From the NCBI RefSeq assembly GCF_001591345.1, contig NZ_BCUS01000016.1:1-64000 (forward strand): DNA of 64,000 nt. Direction: 5' to 3'. The stretch's first letter is position 1; each line of letters opens with the position of its first letter. Positions 18,303 through 26,484 of the stretch are shown here, piece by piece. This DNA is from Variovorax boronicumulans NBRC 103145 (lineage in GTDB: Bacteria; Pseudomonadota; Gammaproteobacteria; Burkholderiales; Burkholderiaceae_C). The notes beneath the pieces are model-generated. The model was given only the letters and a program-made list of their open reading frames with translations. It searched no databases and was not told where the DNA came from. The position numbers and the translations under genes are program-made.

Positions 18303-18378
18303 TGGCTCCTCGACCTGGGCTCGAACCAGGGACCTACGGATTAACAGTCCGGCGCTCTACCAACTGAGCTATCGAGGA
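18303..18378 (-). tRNA. tRNA-Asn (anticodon GTT), copy 2
   Basis: The 76-base leftward sequence starts TCCTCGATAGCTCAGTTGG, has the D-loop TAGCTCAGTTGGTAGAGC, the anticodon loop CTGTTAA (GTT, asparagine), the T-loop GGTTCGAGCCC, and closes with an acceptor stem TCCTCGA/TCGAGGA followed by G and an encoded CCA. It is identical over all 76 bases to the copy at 18568-18643. It has its own promoter and terminator. Confidence 0.96.
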
Positions 18379-18389
18379 ACAAGCCTTCA

Positions 18390-18418
18390 ATTATATTCAA
18401 TGGAATCGCCGTTCTGAA
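18390..18418 (-). promoter_or_regulatory. Promoter of tRNA-Asn copy 2
   Basis: A perfect -10 TATAAT lies at 18395-18390 (leftward), 11 bases before the tRNA 5' end, with TTCAGA at 18418-18413 as the -35 at a 17-base spacing. The perfect -10 suggests independent transcription of this copy. Confidence 0.6.
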
Positions 18419-18513
18419 CGGCGACCCTCAATTTTTGCCAATCGAAGTGCGTGGGGCGATTTCTTTCCATCGCTTGGCACACGTCTTCGTTCGACGGTCG
18501 TCTCACAAATGAA

Positions 18514-18544
18514 AAGGCCCGCTACCTTGTGAGTAGCGGGCCTT
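18514..18544 (-). terminator. Intrinsic terminator of tRNA-Asn copy 1
   Basis: AAGGCCCGCTAC pairs over 12 bases with GTAGCGGGCCTT around the same seven-base loop as in the twin at 18262-18292, followed leftward by TTTCATTTG. One stem pair is C-G or T-A between the twins, so pairing is preserved by a double change. Confidence 0.78.
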
Positions 18545-18567
18545 CCAGAGGCGTTGCGGCTTTGTGA

Positions 18568-18643
18568 TGGCTCCTCGACCTGGGCTCGAACCAGGGACCT
18601 ACGGATTAACAGTCCGGCGCTCTACCAACTGAGCTATCGAGGA
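18568..18643 (-). tRNA. tRNA-Asn (anticodon GTT), copy 1
   Basis: Same 76-base sequence as at 18303-18378, with GTT anticodon, canonical D- and T-arms and encoded CCA. It is the promoter-proximal copy of a tandem pair whose start points lie 265 bases apart. Confidence 0.96.
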
Positions 18644-18654
18644 ACAAGCCTTAG

Positions 18655-18683
18655 ATTATAGCGTGATTTTTGGGGCTTCCAAA
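18655..18683 (-). promoter_or_regulatory. Promoter of tRNA-Asn copy 1
   Basis: TATAAT at 18660-18655 (leftward) is a perfect -10 placed 11 bases before the tRNA. The -35 is poor (TTTGGA at 18683-18678, 17-base spacing). Confidence 0.55.
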
Positions 18684-18758
18684 ACAACGCGGCGCCCGCG
18701 CAACGAATTCGTGGCAACGACGCCGCGATGACGAAGACGAAGCGCCCCGCTCATGTCG

Positions 18759-20900
18759 TCACATCGCGATGCTCACGCCCAGGCGCAGCGTGCGCGGCGC
18801 GCCCGGGAACAGGTAGACGTGGCTGAACTGGTAGGGCGATTCCTTCCAGTAGCGGCGGTCGAACAGGTTGTCGACGGCCAGCGTCCAGCTCGTGGCCATG
18901 CCGGCCAGCTTGGTGTCGTAGCGCAGCACTGCATCCAGACGCGTCCACGACGGCAGCCGGATCGAGCCGTCGGGCAGCACGTTGCGGCGGCCTTCGTACG
19001 ACAGCTGTCCCGCGAGTTCAAGGCCCGGCACCGACGCGAAGCGGTAGCCGGCCTGTGCGCGCAGCACCTGCTTGGGCACGTTGGTGGGCGCCTGTCCGTT
19101 GAGTTCGGGTGCGGTCGTGCTGCCGCGCCGCTTGGCGTCGATCAGCGCGAGGCTGCCGCCCAGGCGCCACGGGCCGCCGGTCCATTGCGCGCCGGCCTCG
19201 AGGCCGCGATGCACCGCGCGGCCGTCGTTGCGCACCGTGCAGAACGCGCCGCACAGGTCGAGGTTGGTCATCGGGCGCGAGATGTCGAACCACGCGAGTT
19301 GCCAGTTGAACGCCGCGTCGCCGCCCTTCAGGCCGAGCTCCCATTGGCGCGATTGCAGTGCGGGCAGTGCCTCGCCGGCGTTCGCGTACTGCGAGCTCTT
19401 GTTGGGCACGACCTGCGACTCGACGCCCTTGCCCCAGCTCGCATAGGCGAGCAGCCCGGGCTGGATCGTGTAGCTGGCCGCGATCCACGGCGTGGTGATG
19501 CTGTCGCTGTAGCCGGTGGGGCGCGAGCCGTCGGTGCGGATGCTGTCGCGCGACAGCCGCGTGTGCCGCGCGCCGATCCAGGTCGTGAAGCGGTCGTTCC
19601 AGCGGATCGCGTCCTGCACCGACAGCTCGGTCGAGCGCTCGTTGCGGTTGGTGTTGGCGTCGGTCAGGCGCGGGTCGGCCGGCGTCATCGCGGTGGCCCA
19701 GATGTTGCCGGTGCCGACGTAGTTGTAGGCCTGGTCCTGGAAGCGGTTGCGCACGCGGCTTTGCAGCAGGCCGAAGCCCAGCTCGTGCCGCACGCTGCCT
19801 GTCATCACGTTGCCCTTGAGGTTCAGGCTGCCCGCGGTCTGCGTGCGGCGCTCGTTCTCGCTGCGGAAGTCGTACACGTCGAAGGTGCCGTCGGAACAGT
19901 AGCGGTCGTAGTTGCCTTCGGCGCCGCAACCGAAAGCGTAGGCCAGCCGGTCGTCGGTCTTCAGGCGCTGCTGGCCGATCTGCGCGCTCCAGCGCCAGTC
20001 GGCATTCAGCGCCTGGCTGAAGCGCACCGTACCGGTCAGCGCCTTGAACACCGAGGGCTGCGACCACGGCTGGTTGTTGAGGTTGATGCGCGGATCGACC
20101 GGTCGGGGCAGCGTGTTGCCCAGCAGGCTGTAGCCGTTCTGGCTCGGCTGCTGCTTGTGGCTTTGCTCCACCTCGAACTCGAGCACCGAGTCGCGCGTGA
20201 TGCGCCAGTCGGCCGCGAGCGAGAAGAGGCGGCGGCTGCCGTCCAGGTTGTGCGTGAGCGGTTTGAGCTTTTCGCCGGCCACGTTGAGCCGGTAGCCGAA
20301 CTGGCGGTTCTCGCCGAAGCGCCCGCCGAAGTCGAGCGCGCTGAGCACGCTGCCGCGGCTCGTGGTTTCGAGGCGGATGGTGCGCAGCTCCTGCTCGGTC
20401 GGGCGTTTGACGACGTAGTTGACGAGCCCGCCCGGCGCGCTGGTGCCGGCCTGGATGCCGCTGGTGCCACGCAGGATCTCGATGCGCTCCTTGTTGTCCA
20501 GAGGGATCGCCGTCTCGGCGCTGATCGCCAGGCCTTCGCGACGGTAGTTGAAGCGGTTGTCGAGCACGAAGCCGCGCACCGTGAGGTAGTCCCAGTAGCC
20601 GGCGGAGTTGTAGGCGTCGGTGACCGAGGCGTCGAACTGCGTCAGGTCGGCGAGGCGGCGTGCGCCGCTGCTGCGCAGCTGCTGACTGTCGATGATGGTG
20701 GCCGACAGCGGCAGCTCGCGCAGCGGCACATCGCCGAAGCCGCTGATCTCGGCCTGCGGCGCGGCGGCGCCGTCGTTCACGGTGACTTCGGGCAGTGCTT
20801 GCGATGTCGATTGCGCATGCGCGCCGCAGGCACCGAAAGTGAGAAGGGCTGCGGCAAGCGCGCGCGAAAGCGGGGAGTGCGAGAAAAGTCGAGCGTTCAT
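18759..20900 (-). CDS. TonB-dependent outer-membrane receptor coupled to thiamine genes, 713 aa
   Basis: A signal peptide ends at AHA (residue 29). The plug domain follows (about 50-170, with GFGDVPLRELPLSATIIDSQ and IEILRGTSGIQAGTSAPGG), then a long barrel with receptor strands such as YASWGKGVES and VDNLFDRRYW. By sequence it belongs with the FhuE/FhuA-type siderophore receptors. However, its ATG overlaps the thiE stop codon by four bases (ATGA) and it is the last gene of a thiO-thiS-thiG-thiE run, so I infer uptake of thiamine or a precursor rather than iron. The C-terminus is VSIAM, without the usual terminal Phe. A siderophore function cannot be excluded from sequence. Confidence 0.85.
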   Translation of the reverse strand: MNARLFSHSPLSRALAAALLTFGACGAHAQSTSQALPEVTVNDGAAAPQAEISGFGDVPLRELPLSATIIDSQQLRSSGARRLADLTQFDASVTDAYNSAGYWDYLTVRGFVLDNRFNYRREGLAISAETAIPLDNKERIEILRGTSGIQAGTSAPGGLVNYVVKRPTEQELRTIRLETTSRGSVLSALDFGGRFGENRQFGYRLNVAGEKLKPLTHNLDGSRRLFSLAADWRITRDSVLEFEVEQSHKQQPSQNGYSLLGNTLPRPVDPRINLNNQPWSQPSVFKALTGTVRFSQALNADWRWSAQIGQQRLKTDDRLAYAFGCGAEGNYDRYCSDGTFDVYDFRSENERRTQTAGSLNLKGNVMTGSVRHELGFGLLQSRVRNRFQDQAYNYVGTGNIWATAMTPADPRLTDANTNRNERSTELSVQDAIRWNDRFTTWIGARHTRLSRDSIRTDGSRPTGYSDSITTPWIAASYTIQPGLLAYASWGKGVESQVVPNKSSQYANAGEALPALQSRQWELGLKGGDAAFNWQLAWFDISRPMTNLDLCGAFCTVRNDGRAVHRGLEAGAQWTGGPWRLGGSLALIDAKRRGSTTAPELNGQAPTNVPKQVLRAQAGYRFASVPGLELAGQLSYEGRRNVLPDGSIRLPSWTRLDAVLRYDTKLAGMATSWTLAVDNLFDRRYWKESPYQFSHVYLFPGAPRTLRLGVSIAM

Positions 20901-21856
20901 TCTGTGCGTTCAGGGGAAACCGGGGCGGCGTGCATTGCCGTCATCCATTGCGCGGCCGTGGCCTCGGGGTCGTCGGCGGCGACCAGTGCGCGCACCACGG
21001 CAACCGAGCCGACGCCGGTGGCGAGCACCTCGGGCAACCGCACGGCATCGACGCCGCCGATGCCCACCTGCGGGTAGCCGCGCAGCAGCCGCGCGTAGGC
21101 CGCGAGCCGCGCCACGCCCTGCGGCGCGGTCGCCATCCTCTTGAGCGTGGTCGGGTAGATGGCGCCCATCGCGATGTAGCTCGGGCTCACCGCGTCGGCG
21201 CGCACCATCTCGGCGTAGCCATGGGTGCTCACGCCCAGCCGCAGGCCCGAGGCGCGCAGTTGCTGCAGTTCATCGGGCGACAGCGCGTCGAGGTCTTCCT
21301 GTCCGAGGTGGATGCCGTAGGCGCCGGCCGCGATGGCGACCTGCCAGTGGTCGTTGATGAAGAGCAGCGCACCCGTGCCGCGCACCGCATCGACGGCGGC
21401 CTGCACTTCGCGCGCGACGGCCTCGGCGTCGTCCGACTTGAAGCGCAACTGCACCGTCGGCACGCCGGCGCGCGCCATGCGGCCAACCCATGCCGCGTCG
21501 GGCAGCACGGCGTAGAGGCCGAGCCGTTCGGGGCAGGGCGGAAAGGCGTCGGCGCGCGCGGTGGGTGGAAACGGTCCCATGCCGAAATCGGCTGGCGCAT
21601 CGGGCCATGCCGACGCGTCGAACTGGCTGAGCCGTTCGGTCTGCGCGCGCCATGCATGGGCGAGGCATTCGGCGTCGATCTCGATGAAGCCGAGTGCGGT
21701 GCAGGCCTGCTTCGCGCCACGGTAGACAGCGTCGTCCGACGTAAAGCGCGGTGCACCGCTCACGGGCGTGGACATGGCGGCGCCGAAGCGCAGGCCGTGG
21801 GCCGCGACGATGGCTTGCGCCACGGCGCGGGCGTTGGTGGTGTCGATGGCGTTCAT
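20897..21856 (-). CDS. thiE: Thiamine phosphate synthase with N-terminal extension (ThiE)
   Basis: ThiE joins HMP-pyrophosphate and thiazole phosphate to make thiamine phosphate in the cytoplasm. The catalytic TIM-barrel occupies roughly residues 115-319, with [43 protein letters not shown] and [10 protein letters not shown] in the expected order. At 319 residues it is about 110 longer than E. coli ThiE. The extra N-terminal part ([40 protein letters not shown]) is not a domain I recognise. The ATG overlaps the thiG stop by four bases, and its own stop overlaps the TonB receptor start the same way. Confidence 0.9.
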   Translation of the reverse strand: MNAIDTTNARAVAQAIVAAHGLRFGAAMSTPVSGAPRFTSDDAVYRGAKQACTALGFIEIDAECLAHAWRAQTERLSQFDASAWPDAPADFGMGPFPPTARADAFPPCPERLGLYAVLPDAAWVGRMARAGVPTVQLRFKSDDAEAVAREVQAAVDAVRGTGALLFINDHWQVAIAAGAYGIHLGQEDLDALSPDELQQLRASGLRLGVSTHGYAEMVRADAVSPSYIAMGAIYPTTLKRMATAPQGVARLAAYARLLRGYPQVGIGGVDAVRLPEVLATGVGSVAVVRALVAADDPEATAAQWMTAMHAAPVSPERTE

Positions 21857-22662
21857 GGTGCGTGGTGCCAGAAGGGCGTGCCGAGCACGGGCGTGCTGGG
21901 CTGCGCGGCGTCCTGCGCGGCCATCGCGCCGGCGCGGTAGGCGGCGCGGCCGGCCTGCACCGCATCGGCGAACGCGCCGGCCATGGCGACGGGTTCCTGT
22001 GCGAGCGCAACGGCGGTGTTGAGCAGCACGCCGTCGTAGCCCCACTCCATCACCTGGCACGCATGCGAGGGCAGGCCGAGGCCAGCGTCGACCAGCATCG
22101 GCACCTTCAGCCGCTCGCGCAGCAGGCGCAGCGCATACGGGTTGACCGGCCCGCGCCCGGTGCCGATGGGCGCGGCCCACGGCATCACGGCTTGGCAGCC
22201 CACATCGACGAGGCGCTGGCACAGCACGAGGTCTTCGGTGCAGTACGGCAGCACGTGGAAGCCGTCGCGGATCAGCTGCGACGCCGCATCGACGAGGTTC
22301 AGCGTGTCGGGCTGCAGCGTGTAGTCGTCGCCGATGAGCTCGAGCTTGATCCACGGCGTGTCGAACAGCTCGCGCGCCATCTGCGCGGTGGCGATCACTT
22401 CCTGCACGCTGTGGCAGCCGGCGGTGTTGGGCAGCACCGGCACGGCCAGCTTGCGCAGCAGCTCCCAGAAGCCGTTGCCGAGGTCGCTGTTGCCGGAGCC
22501 CTGGCTGGCGGTCTGGCGGCGCAGCGAGGCGGTCAGCATCGCGGGTTGGGCGCGCTGCACAGCGGCTTCGAGCACGTCGGGCGAGGGGTAGCGCGCGGTG
22601 CCCAGCAGTAGGCGGCTGTGGAAGGTCTGGCCGTAGAGGACCAGGGGATCGGGATTGGTCAT
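21853..22662 (-). CDS. thiG: Thiazole synthase (ThiG)
   Basis: ThiG condenses dehydroglycine, 1-deoxyxylulose 5-phosphate and ThiS thiocarboxylate into the thiazole ring. The 269-residue protein shows the family pattern: [20 protein letters not shown] at the start, [59 protein letters not shown] and [15 protein letters not shown] chose the ATG at 22662 because GGAG lies nine bases upstream; an in-frame ATG at 22677 is the alternative. It is flanked by thiS and thiE, overlapping the latter, which fits the glycine-oxidase route of aerobic bacteria. Confidence 0.95.
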   Translation of the reverse strand: MTNPDPLVLYGQTFHSRLLLGTARYPSPDVLEAAVQRAQPAMLTASLRRQTASQGSGNSDLGNGFWELLRKLAVPVLPNTAGCHSVQEVIATAQMARELFDTPWIKLELIGDDYTLQPDTLNLVDAASQLIRDGFHVLPYCTEDLVLCQRLVDVGCQAVMPWAAPIGTGRGPVNPYALRLLRERLKVPMLVDAGLGLPSHACQVMEWGYDGVLLNTAVALAQEPVAMAGAFADAVQAGRAAYRAGAMAAQDAAQPSTPVLGTPFWHHAP

Positions 22663-22699
22663 GGTTGTCGTCTCCATCGTCTTGTCTCTGTGGTGTCGT

Positions 22700-22897
22700 T
22701 CAGCCGCCGGTCACTGGGCGGATCACCTCGACGCGGTCGTCGGCGTGCAGCGGGTGCGTGGCATAGGCCGAGCGCGGCACGAACTCGCGGTTCACCGCCA
22801 CCGCGAAAGGCGGCACGGCCTGCAGCACGGCCAGCGCGTCGGCGAGCAGCGCGCCCTCGGGCAGCGTGCAGGGCTTGTCGTTGATCAGGATGTTCAT
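22700..22897 (-). CDS. thiS: Sulfur carrier protein ThiS
   Basis: This 65-residue ubiquitin-like carrier ends in the diagnostic Gly-Gly (RPVTGG), whose C-terminal carboxylate is adenylated and thiolated to donate sulfur to ThiG. The start [15 protein letters not shown] and the middle [13 protein letters not shown] match the family. An upstream in-frame ATG at 22921 overlaps the thiO stop (ATGA) and would add eight residues (MTRTTTTP); that start would give tight coupling to thiO. It lies between thiO and thiG. The matching adenylyltransferase ThiF is not in the window. Confidence 0.9.
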   Translation of the reverse strand: MNILINDKPCTLPEGALLADALAVLQAVPPFAVAVNREFVPRSAYATHPLHADDRVEVIRPVTGG

Positions 22898-22917
22898 CGG
22901 GGTCGTCGTTGTTCTCG

Positions 22918-24024
22918 TCATGCGTCGGGCACGTCCATGCCGAAGCTGTGTGCGAGCGTGGAGCGGCCGTGCGTCAGCAGTTCCATTGCCGCGTCGAGCA
23001 GGGCAGGCGCGATCATGAAACCGTGGCGGTACAGGCCGTTGATCTGCAGCACGCGCGGCTGCGGCTGGCGAATGGCGGGAAGGTTGTCGGGCAGCGTGGG
23101 CCGGCATTGCGTCGCGATCTCGACGATGCGCGCCTCGGCAAAACCGCTGTGCACCGCGTAGGCCGCGCTCAGCAGTTCGAGCGTGGAGCGCACGCTGGCG
23201 GGCGACAGGTCGTCCGACTCGATCTCGGTCGCGCCGATCACGAACAGGTGATCGGGCTTGGGCGCGATGTACAGCGGGTAGCGCGGATGCACGAGGCGCG
23301 TAGGGCGCTGCAGCGTGACCTCGGGCGCATGCACGCGGATCACCTCGCCGCGCACGCCGCGCAGCGCGTTCCATTGCGGCTTGGCGCCGAGGCCCCGGCA
23401 GTCGATCACCCAGTCGGGCTGGCTCGCCGTGCCGGGCGAAAAATCCGAGGGCGCACGCGGCGACTGCCAGTGCAACGTCACGCGCGCATCGGCTTCGAGC
23501 GTGGCGCGCAGCGACGCCAGCAGCGCGCGGTTGTCGAGTTGGCCTTCGCCCGGCAGGTACAGGCCACGGGCGAAGCGCGTGCCCAGCGAGGGCTCCAGCG
23601 CGGCGATGGCGGCGGGGGTGTCGAGCGCCTGCATCGGTGCCAGCTCGGGCACCTGCGCACCGGTGCGCGCCAGCACGCCCGCGAGCCGCGTGGCCTCGGC
23701 GGCGTCCTGGCGGTGCCACAGCACCAGCGTGCCTTCGCGCTGGAAGAACACGGGCTGCGCCAACGGCGCCAACAGCTCGGGCCAGCGCGACAGAGCATGC
23801 TGTCCCATGCGCACGACCGACACCGGCGCCACGGCCGATTCGGCCAGCGGCGCGAGCATGGCCGCGGCCACGCGCGCGGCCGCGCCTTCGGCCTCGGGGC
23901 TGCCGGCCTCGTACAGGTCAATCTTGCAGCCAGCTTGCGCGAGTGTGACCGCCATCAGGCGGCCCATCAGGCCCGCGCCGAGGATCGCCGCCGAGCCGAA
24001 AGGCAGGGGATGCGGTGTGCTCAT
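22918..24024 (-). CDS. thiO: Glycine oxidase ThiO (FAD-dependent)
   Basis: ThiO oxidises glycine to the imine used by ThiG in aerobic thiazole synthesis. The 368-residue protein begins with a Rossmann dinucleotide fold (AAILGAGLMGRLMAVTLAQA near residues 12-31), has the DAO-family segment VRGEVIRVHAPEVTLQRPTR and closes with VLQINGLYRHGFMIAPAL near the FAD. The start at 24024 has GGAGGTG five to six bases upstream; longer readings extend antisense into thiD. It is divergent from thiD across 35 bases and begins the leftward thiO-thiS-thiG-thiE-receptor run, overlapping thiS if the longer thiS start is used. Confidence 0.9.
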   Translation of the reverse strand: MSTPHPLPFGSAAILGAGLMGRLMAVTLAQAGCKIDLYEAGSPEAEGAAARVAAAMLAPLAESAVAPVSVVRMGQHALSRWPELLAPLAQPVFFQREGTLVLWHRQDAAEATRLAGVLARTGAQVPELAPMQALDTPAAIAALEPSLGTRFARGLYLPGEGQLDNRALLASLRATLEADARVTLHWQSPRAPSDFSPGTASQPDWVIDCRGLGAKPQWNALRGVRGEVIRVHAPEVTLQRPTRLVHPRYPLYIAPKPDHLFVIGATEIESDDLSPASVRSTLELLSAAYAVHSGFAEARIVEIATQCRPTLPDNLPAIRQPQPRVLQINGLYRHGFMIAPALLDAAMELLTHGRSTLAHSFGMDVPDA

Positions 24025-24059
24025 GCGGCACCTCCGTCGGCTCGCCGATAATTTTCGAC

Positions 24060-24908
24060 ATGACCCAAGCCCCCACCCAGCGCTACGCACGCGTGCTCTC
24101 CATCGCCGGCTCGGACAGCGGCGGCGGCGCCGGCATCCAGGCCGACCTCAAGACCTTTGCGGCCCTCGGCTGCTACGGCATGACGGCCATCACCGCGCTC
24201 ACCGCGCAGAACACGGTGGGTGTCTCGGGCATCCACGGCGTGCCGCCCGATTTCCTGAAAGCGCAGATCCAGGCCGTGGTGGAAGACATCGGCGTCGACG
24301 CCGTCAAGCTCGGCATGCTGCACGCGCCCGAGGTGGTCGAGGTCGTGGCCTGGGCCATCGACCGCTACCAGCTGAAGAACGTGGTGCTCGACCCCGTGAT
24401 GATCGCCACCAGCGGCGACCGCCTGATCGCGGCCGAGACCGTGCAGGTGCTGGTGCGCGAGCTGTTCCCGCGCGCCGTGGTGGTCACGCCCAACCTCGAC
24501 GAAGCCGCCTTGCTGGTCGGCCATGCCATCGGCGGCATCGACGCGCTCGACGGCGCGGCCGACGAACTGCTCGCGCTCGGTGCCAAGGCCGTGCTGCTCA
24601 AGGGCGGCCACCTGCCGGGCGACGAGGTGGTCGACGTGCTGCTGGAGCGCAACGGCGCGCGCAAGCGACTCGCGTCGCAACGCATCGCCAGCCGCAACCT
24701 GCACGGCACCGGCTGCACGCTCTCGTCGGCCATCGCCGCGCACCTGGCACTGGGCCTGGCGCTGCCCGAGGCGGTCGAGCGCGCACGCACGTACATCCTC
24801 GGCGCGATGAGCGCCGGTGCGAATGTGCAGGTCGGTGCGGGCCACGGTCCGCTCAACCACGGCTTTGCGCCAGTGCCGACCCACCGCTTGCCGCTGTCGG
24901 CCGGCTGA
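24060..24908 (+). CDS. thiD: Hydroxymethylpyrimidine (phosphate) kinase ThiD
   Basis: ThiD phosphorylates HMP and HMP-phosphate to HMP-pyrophosphate for ThiE. The 282-residue ribokinase-fold protein has SIAGSDSGGGAGIQADLKTF near residue 12, GCYGMTAITALTAQNT, VLDPVMIATSGDRL, TPNLDEAALLVG, the anion hole GTGCTLSSAIAAHLA and GHGPLNHG. No Shine-Dalgarno precedes the ATG; GATAAT ends eight bases upstream, so the mRNA may be leaderless. It is the only rightward gene in the locus, lying between cytX and thiO, and its last 56 bases overlap the 3' end of cytX convergently. A transcript from the riboswitch that continues to thiO would be antisense to all of it. Confidence 0.95.
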   Translation: MTQAPTQRYARVLSIAGSDSGGGAGIQADLKTFAALGCYGMTAITALTAQNTVGVSGIHGVPPDFLKAQIQAVVEDIGVDAVKLGMLHAPEVVEVVAWAIDRYQLKNVVLDPVMIATSGDRLIAAETVQVLVRELFPRAVVVTPNLDEAALLVGHAIGGIDALDGAADELLALGAKAVLLKGGHLPGDEVVDVLLERNGARKRLASQRIASRNLHGTGCTLSSAIAAHLALGLALPEAVERARTYILGAMSAGANVQVGAGHGPLNHGFAPVPTHRLPLSAG

Positions 24909-26193
24909 GCCAGGCCAGCACGAAGGTCGCCGCCAGCGTCGGCAGCGCCGAGCCGAACTGCGGCGCCCACTTGGCCAGCGCGTGGTAGGCCGCGATGCCC
25001 GCGAGCCAGATCAGCGCCGCGCCCCAGTCGATGGTGCGCGTGCCGTTCGCCGACACGGCACTTCCGCTGCCCAGCCGCCCGAGGATCACGCCGTACAGCG
25101 GCACGAACACCGAGCTCAGCAGCAGCAGGAAGGGTTCGAGCGTGTGCATCGGCAGCACCAGCGCCAGGCCGATGCACAGCACCGCCAGCAGCAGGCCCCA
25201 GCGCTTCACGCTCCAGCGCGGCAGCAGGCTGTGCGTGGAGACCGAGCCCGAGTACACGTCGCCATAGGCGTTGTCGAGTTCGTCGATGAGGATCAGCCCC
25301 AGCGCCACCAGCCCGCCCTGCGCCAACAGCAGCGCCGTGACGAGGCTGGTGCCCGGCTCGGCCACGCTCACCACCATCACGCCCAGCGCGTAGCACCAGA
25401 TGTTGGCGAGCGCGTAGCCGATCCAGGTGCCGCTGAACGCGCTGCCCAGGCCGCCCCCGGCGCTGCGCTTGCCGTGGCGCGCGTAGTCGGCCACCAGCGG
25501 CAGCCACGACACCGGCATCGCAATCACCAGGTCGAGCGCGCTGAACATGCCCATGCTGCCGTTGCCCGGCCGCGCCCAGAAGGCGTCCAGGCCCTTGGCG
25601 TGCAGCTGCGTGGCGAACTGCCAGCTGAGCCACAGCAGCGACAGCACCACCAGCGGCAGGCCGAAGCGGCTCACGAAGCGGCGCACCAGCTTGACCATCG
25701 AGCCGGCCAGCAGCGCCAGCAGCACCGCACCCCACAGCAGCGTGGTCAGTACGCCGCCCCAGGCCGTGCCCAGCGCGGGGCCGAAGGCCTGCTGCCCGAT
25801 GGCCTGCGTGCCCTCGCGCATGATCACGAGTTCGAAGGTGGTCCAGCCCACCAGCTGCACGATGTTGAGCAGCACCGGCAACCGCGCGAAGGCGCTGCCG
25901 TAGGTGGCGTGCATCAGTCCGGCGCTGGCCAGCCCGGTTTCGCAGCCCAGCCGCGCCGTCCAGGCCAGCAGCCCGGCGCCGAGCAGCGAGCCCAGCACGA
26001 TGGCCAGCGCCGCGTCGCGCGTACCCACGGCCGGCACCAGGTAGGCGCCGATCTGCATCACCAGCAGCCCGACGCCGAGGCTGAACCACAGCGAGGCGTG
26101 GTCGTGCCAGCCGAAGACGCGCCGGGAGGCGGGCAGGGGCGTGAGCGCTTCGTTGCCGGGCGAAGCGGAACTGTCGTTGTCGTTGTGTGCCAT
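24853..26193 (-). CDS. cytX: HMP/thiamine-precursor transporter CytX (NCS1 family)
   Basis: The 446-residue membrane protein has about twelve hydrophobic segments and the NCS1 layout: FGWHDHASLWFSLGVGLLVM in the first helix, GRLGCETGL-like loop WTARLGCETG, MPVSWLPLVADYARHG in the middle and LVALGLILIDELDNAYGDVY later. CytX is assigned to hydroxymethylpyrimidine uptake from comparative genomics of TPP-controlled operons. The ATG at 26193 is preceded by GGAG at seven bases; a TTG 18 bases upstream is less likely. It is the first gene after the TPP riboswitch at 26281-26370, and its 3' end overlaps that of thiD. Confidence 0.9.
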   Translation of the reverse strand: MAHNDNDSSASPGNEALTPLPASRRVFGWHDHASLWFSLGVGLLVMQIGAYLVPAVGTRDAALAIVLGSLLGAGLLAWTARLGCETGLASAGLMHATYGSAFARLPVLLNIVQLVGWTTFELVIMREGTQAIGQQAFGPALGTAWGGVLTTLLWGAVLLALLAGSMVKLVRRFVSRFGLPLVVLSLLWLSWQFATQLHAKGLDAFWARPGNGSMGMFSALDLVIAMPVSWLPLVADYARHGKRSAGGGLGSAFSGTWIGYALANIWCYALGVMVVSVAEPGTSLVTALLLAQGGLVALGLILIDELDNAYGDVYSGSVSTHSLLPRWSVKRWGLLLAVLCIGLALVLPMHTLEPFLLLLSSVFVPLYGVILGRLGSGSAVSANGTRTIDWGAALIWLAGIAAYHALAKWAPQFGSALPTLAATFVLAWLSRPTAASGGSALAQSRG

Positions 26194-26243
26194 CCGTTTG
26201 CTCCAGTGCAAAAGGTTTGGCAGGTGGGCGAGGCTCCAGTGGC

Positions 26244-26276
26244 GTGGCCGTCACGCGAGAGAACGTGAGAGGCCAC
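26244..26276 (-). promoter_or_regulatory. Expression-platform hairpin between TPP aptamer and cytX
   Basis: Reading leftward, GTGGCC pairs with GGCCAC and an inner TCACG pairs with CGTGA around an eight-base loop. It starts four bases after the aptamer and ends about 50 bases before the cytX ATG. No U-run follows, which favours control of translation or Rho-dependent ending over an intrinsic terminator. Confidence 0.5.
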
Positions 26277-26280
26277 CGGA

Positions 26281-26370
26281 CCAGCTTCCCTGCGCGAGGA
26301 TTACCTCAGTCAGGTTCAAAGGGACTTTCTCAGCCACACCGGTCGAAACCGGTGCAGCACCCCTAGCGAA
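26281..26370 (-). promoter_or_regulatory. TPP riboswitch (THI element)
   Basis: Read leftward the sequence carries the conserved TPP aptamer blocks in order: CTAGGGGTGC, a P3 hairpin CACCGG/CCGGTG, GGCTGAGA, CCCTTTGAACCTGA, GGTAATCCTCGCG and AGGGAAGC. GGCTGAGA forms the pyrimidine-binding bulge and the CCCTTTGAACCTGA/GGTAAT region the pyrophosphate-binding arm. It lies about 90 bases upstream of cytX and should shut the gene down when TPP is plentiful. Edges are accurate to a few bases. Confidence 0.95.
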
Positions 26371-26484
26371 ATGTCATTTTAGGCGCGTGTGTCGCGGACG
26401 CACCGAAAAGTTCCTGCGCACGGAAGAATTCGGCCACAGCGGGCCTTGCACCCGCCTCACCGATGGCGTGCCGGGGCCGAGGGC

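Noticed and set aside
18112-18417. A rightward open frame crossing the tRNA-Asn region
   Set aside because: It reads through the reverse complement of a tRNA and its terminator, so it cannot be a real gene.
18303-18643. Attachment-site duplication from an integrative element at tRNA-Asn
   Set aside because: Both copies are complete tRNAs with their own promoters and terminators, only 265 bases apart, with no integrase or cargo between them.
18759-20900. A Fur-controlled siderophore locus
   Set aside because: Apart from receptor similarity nothing points to iron: no siderophore synthesis, reductase or Fur-like box was seen, and the gene is coupled to thiE.
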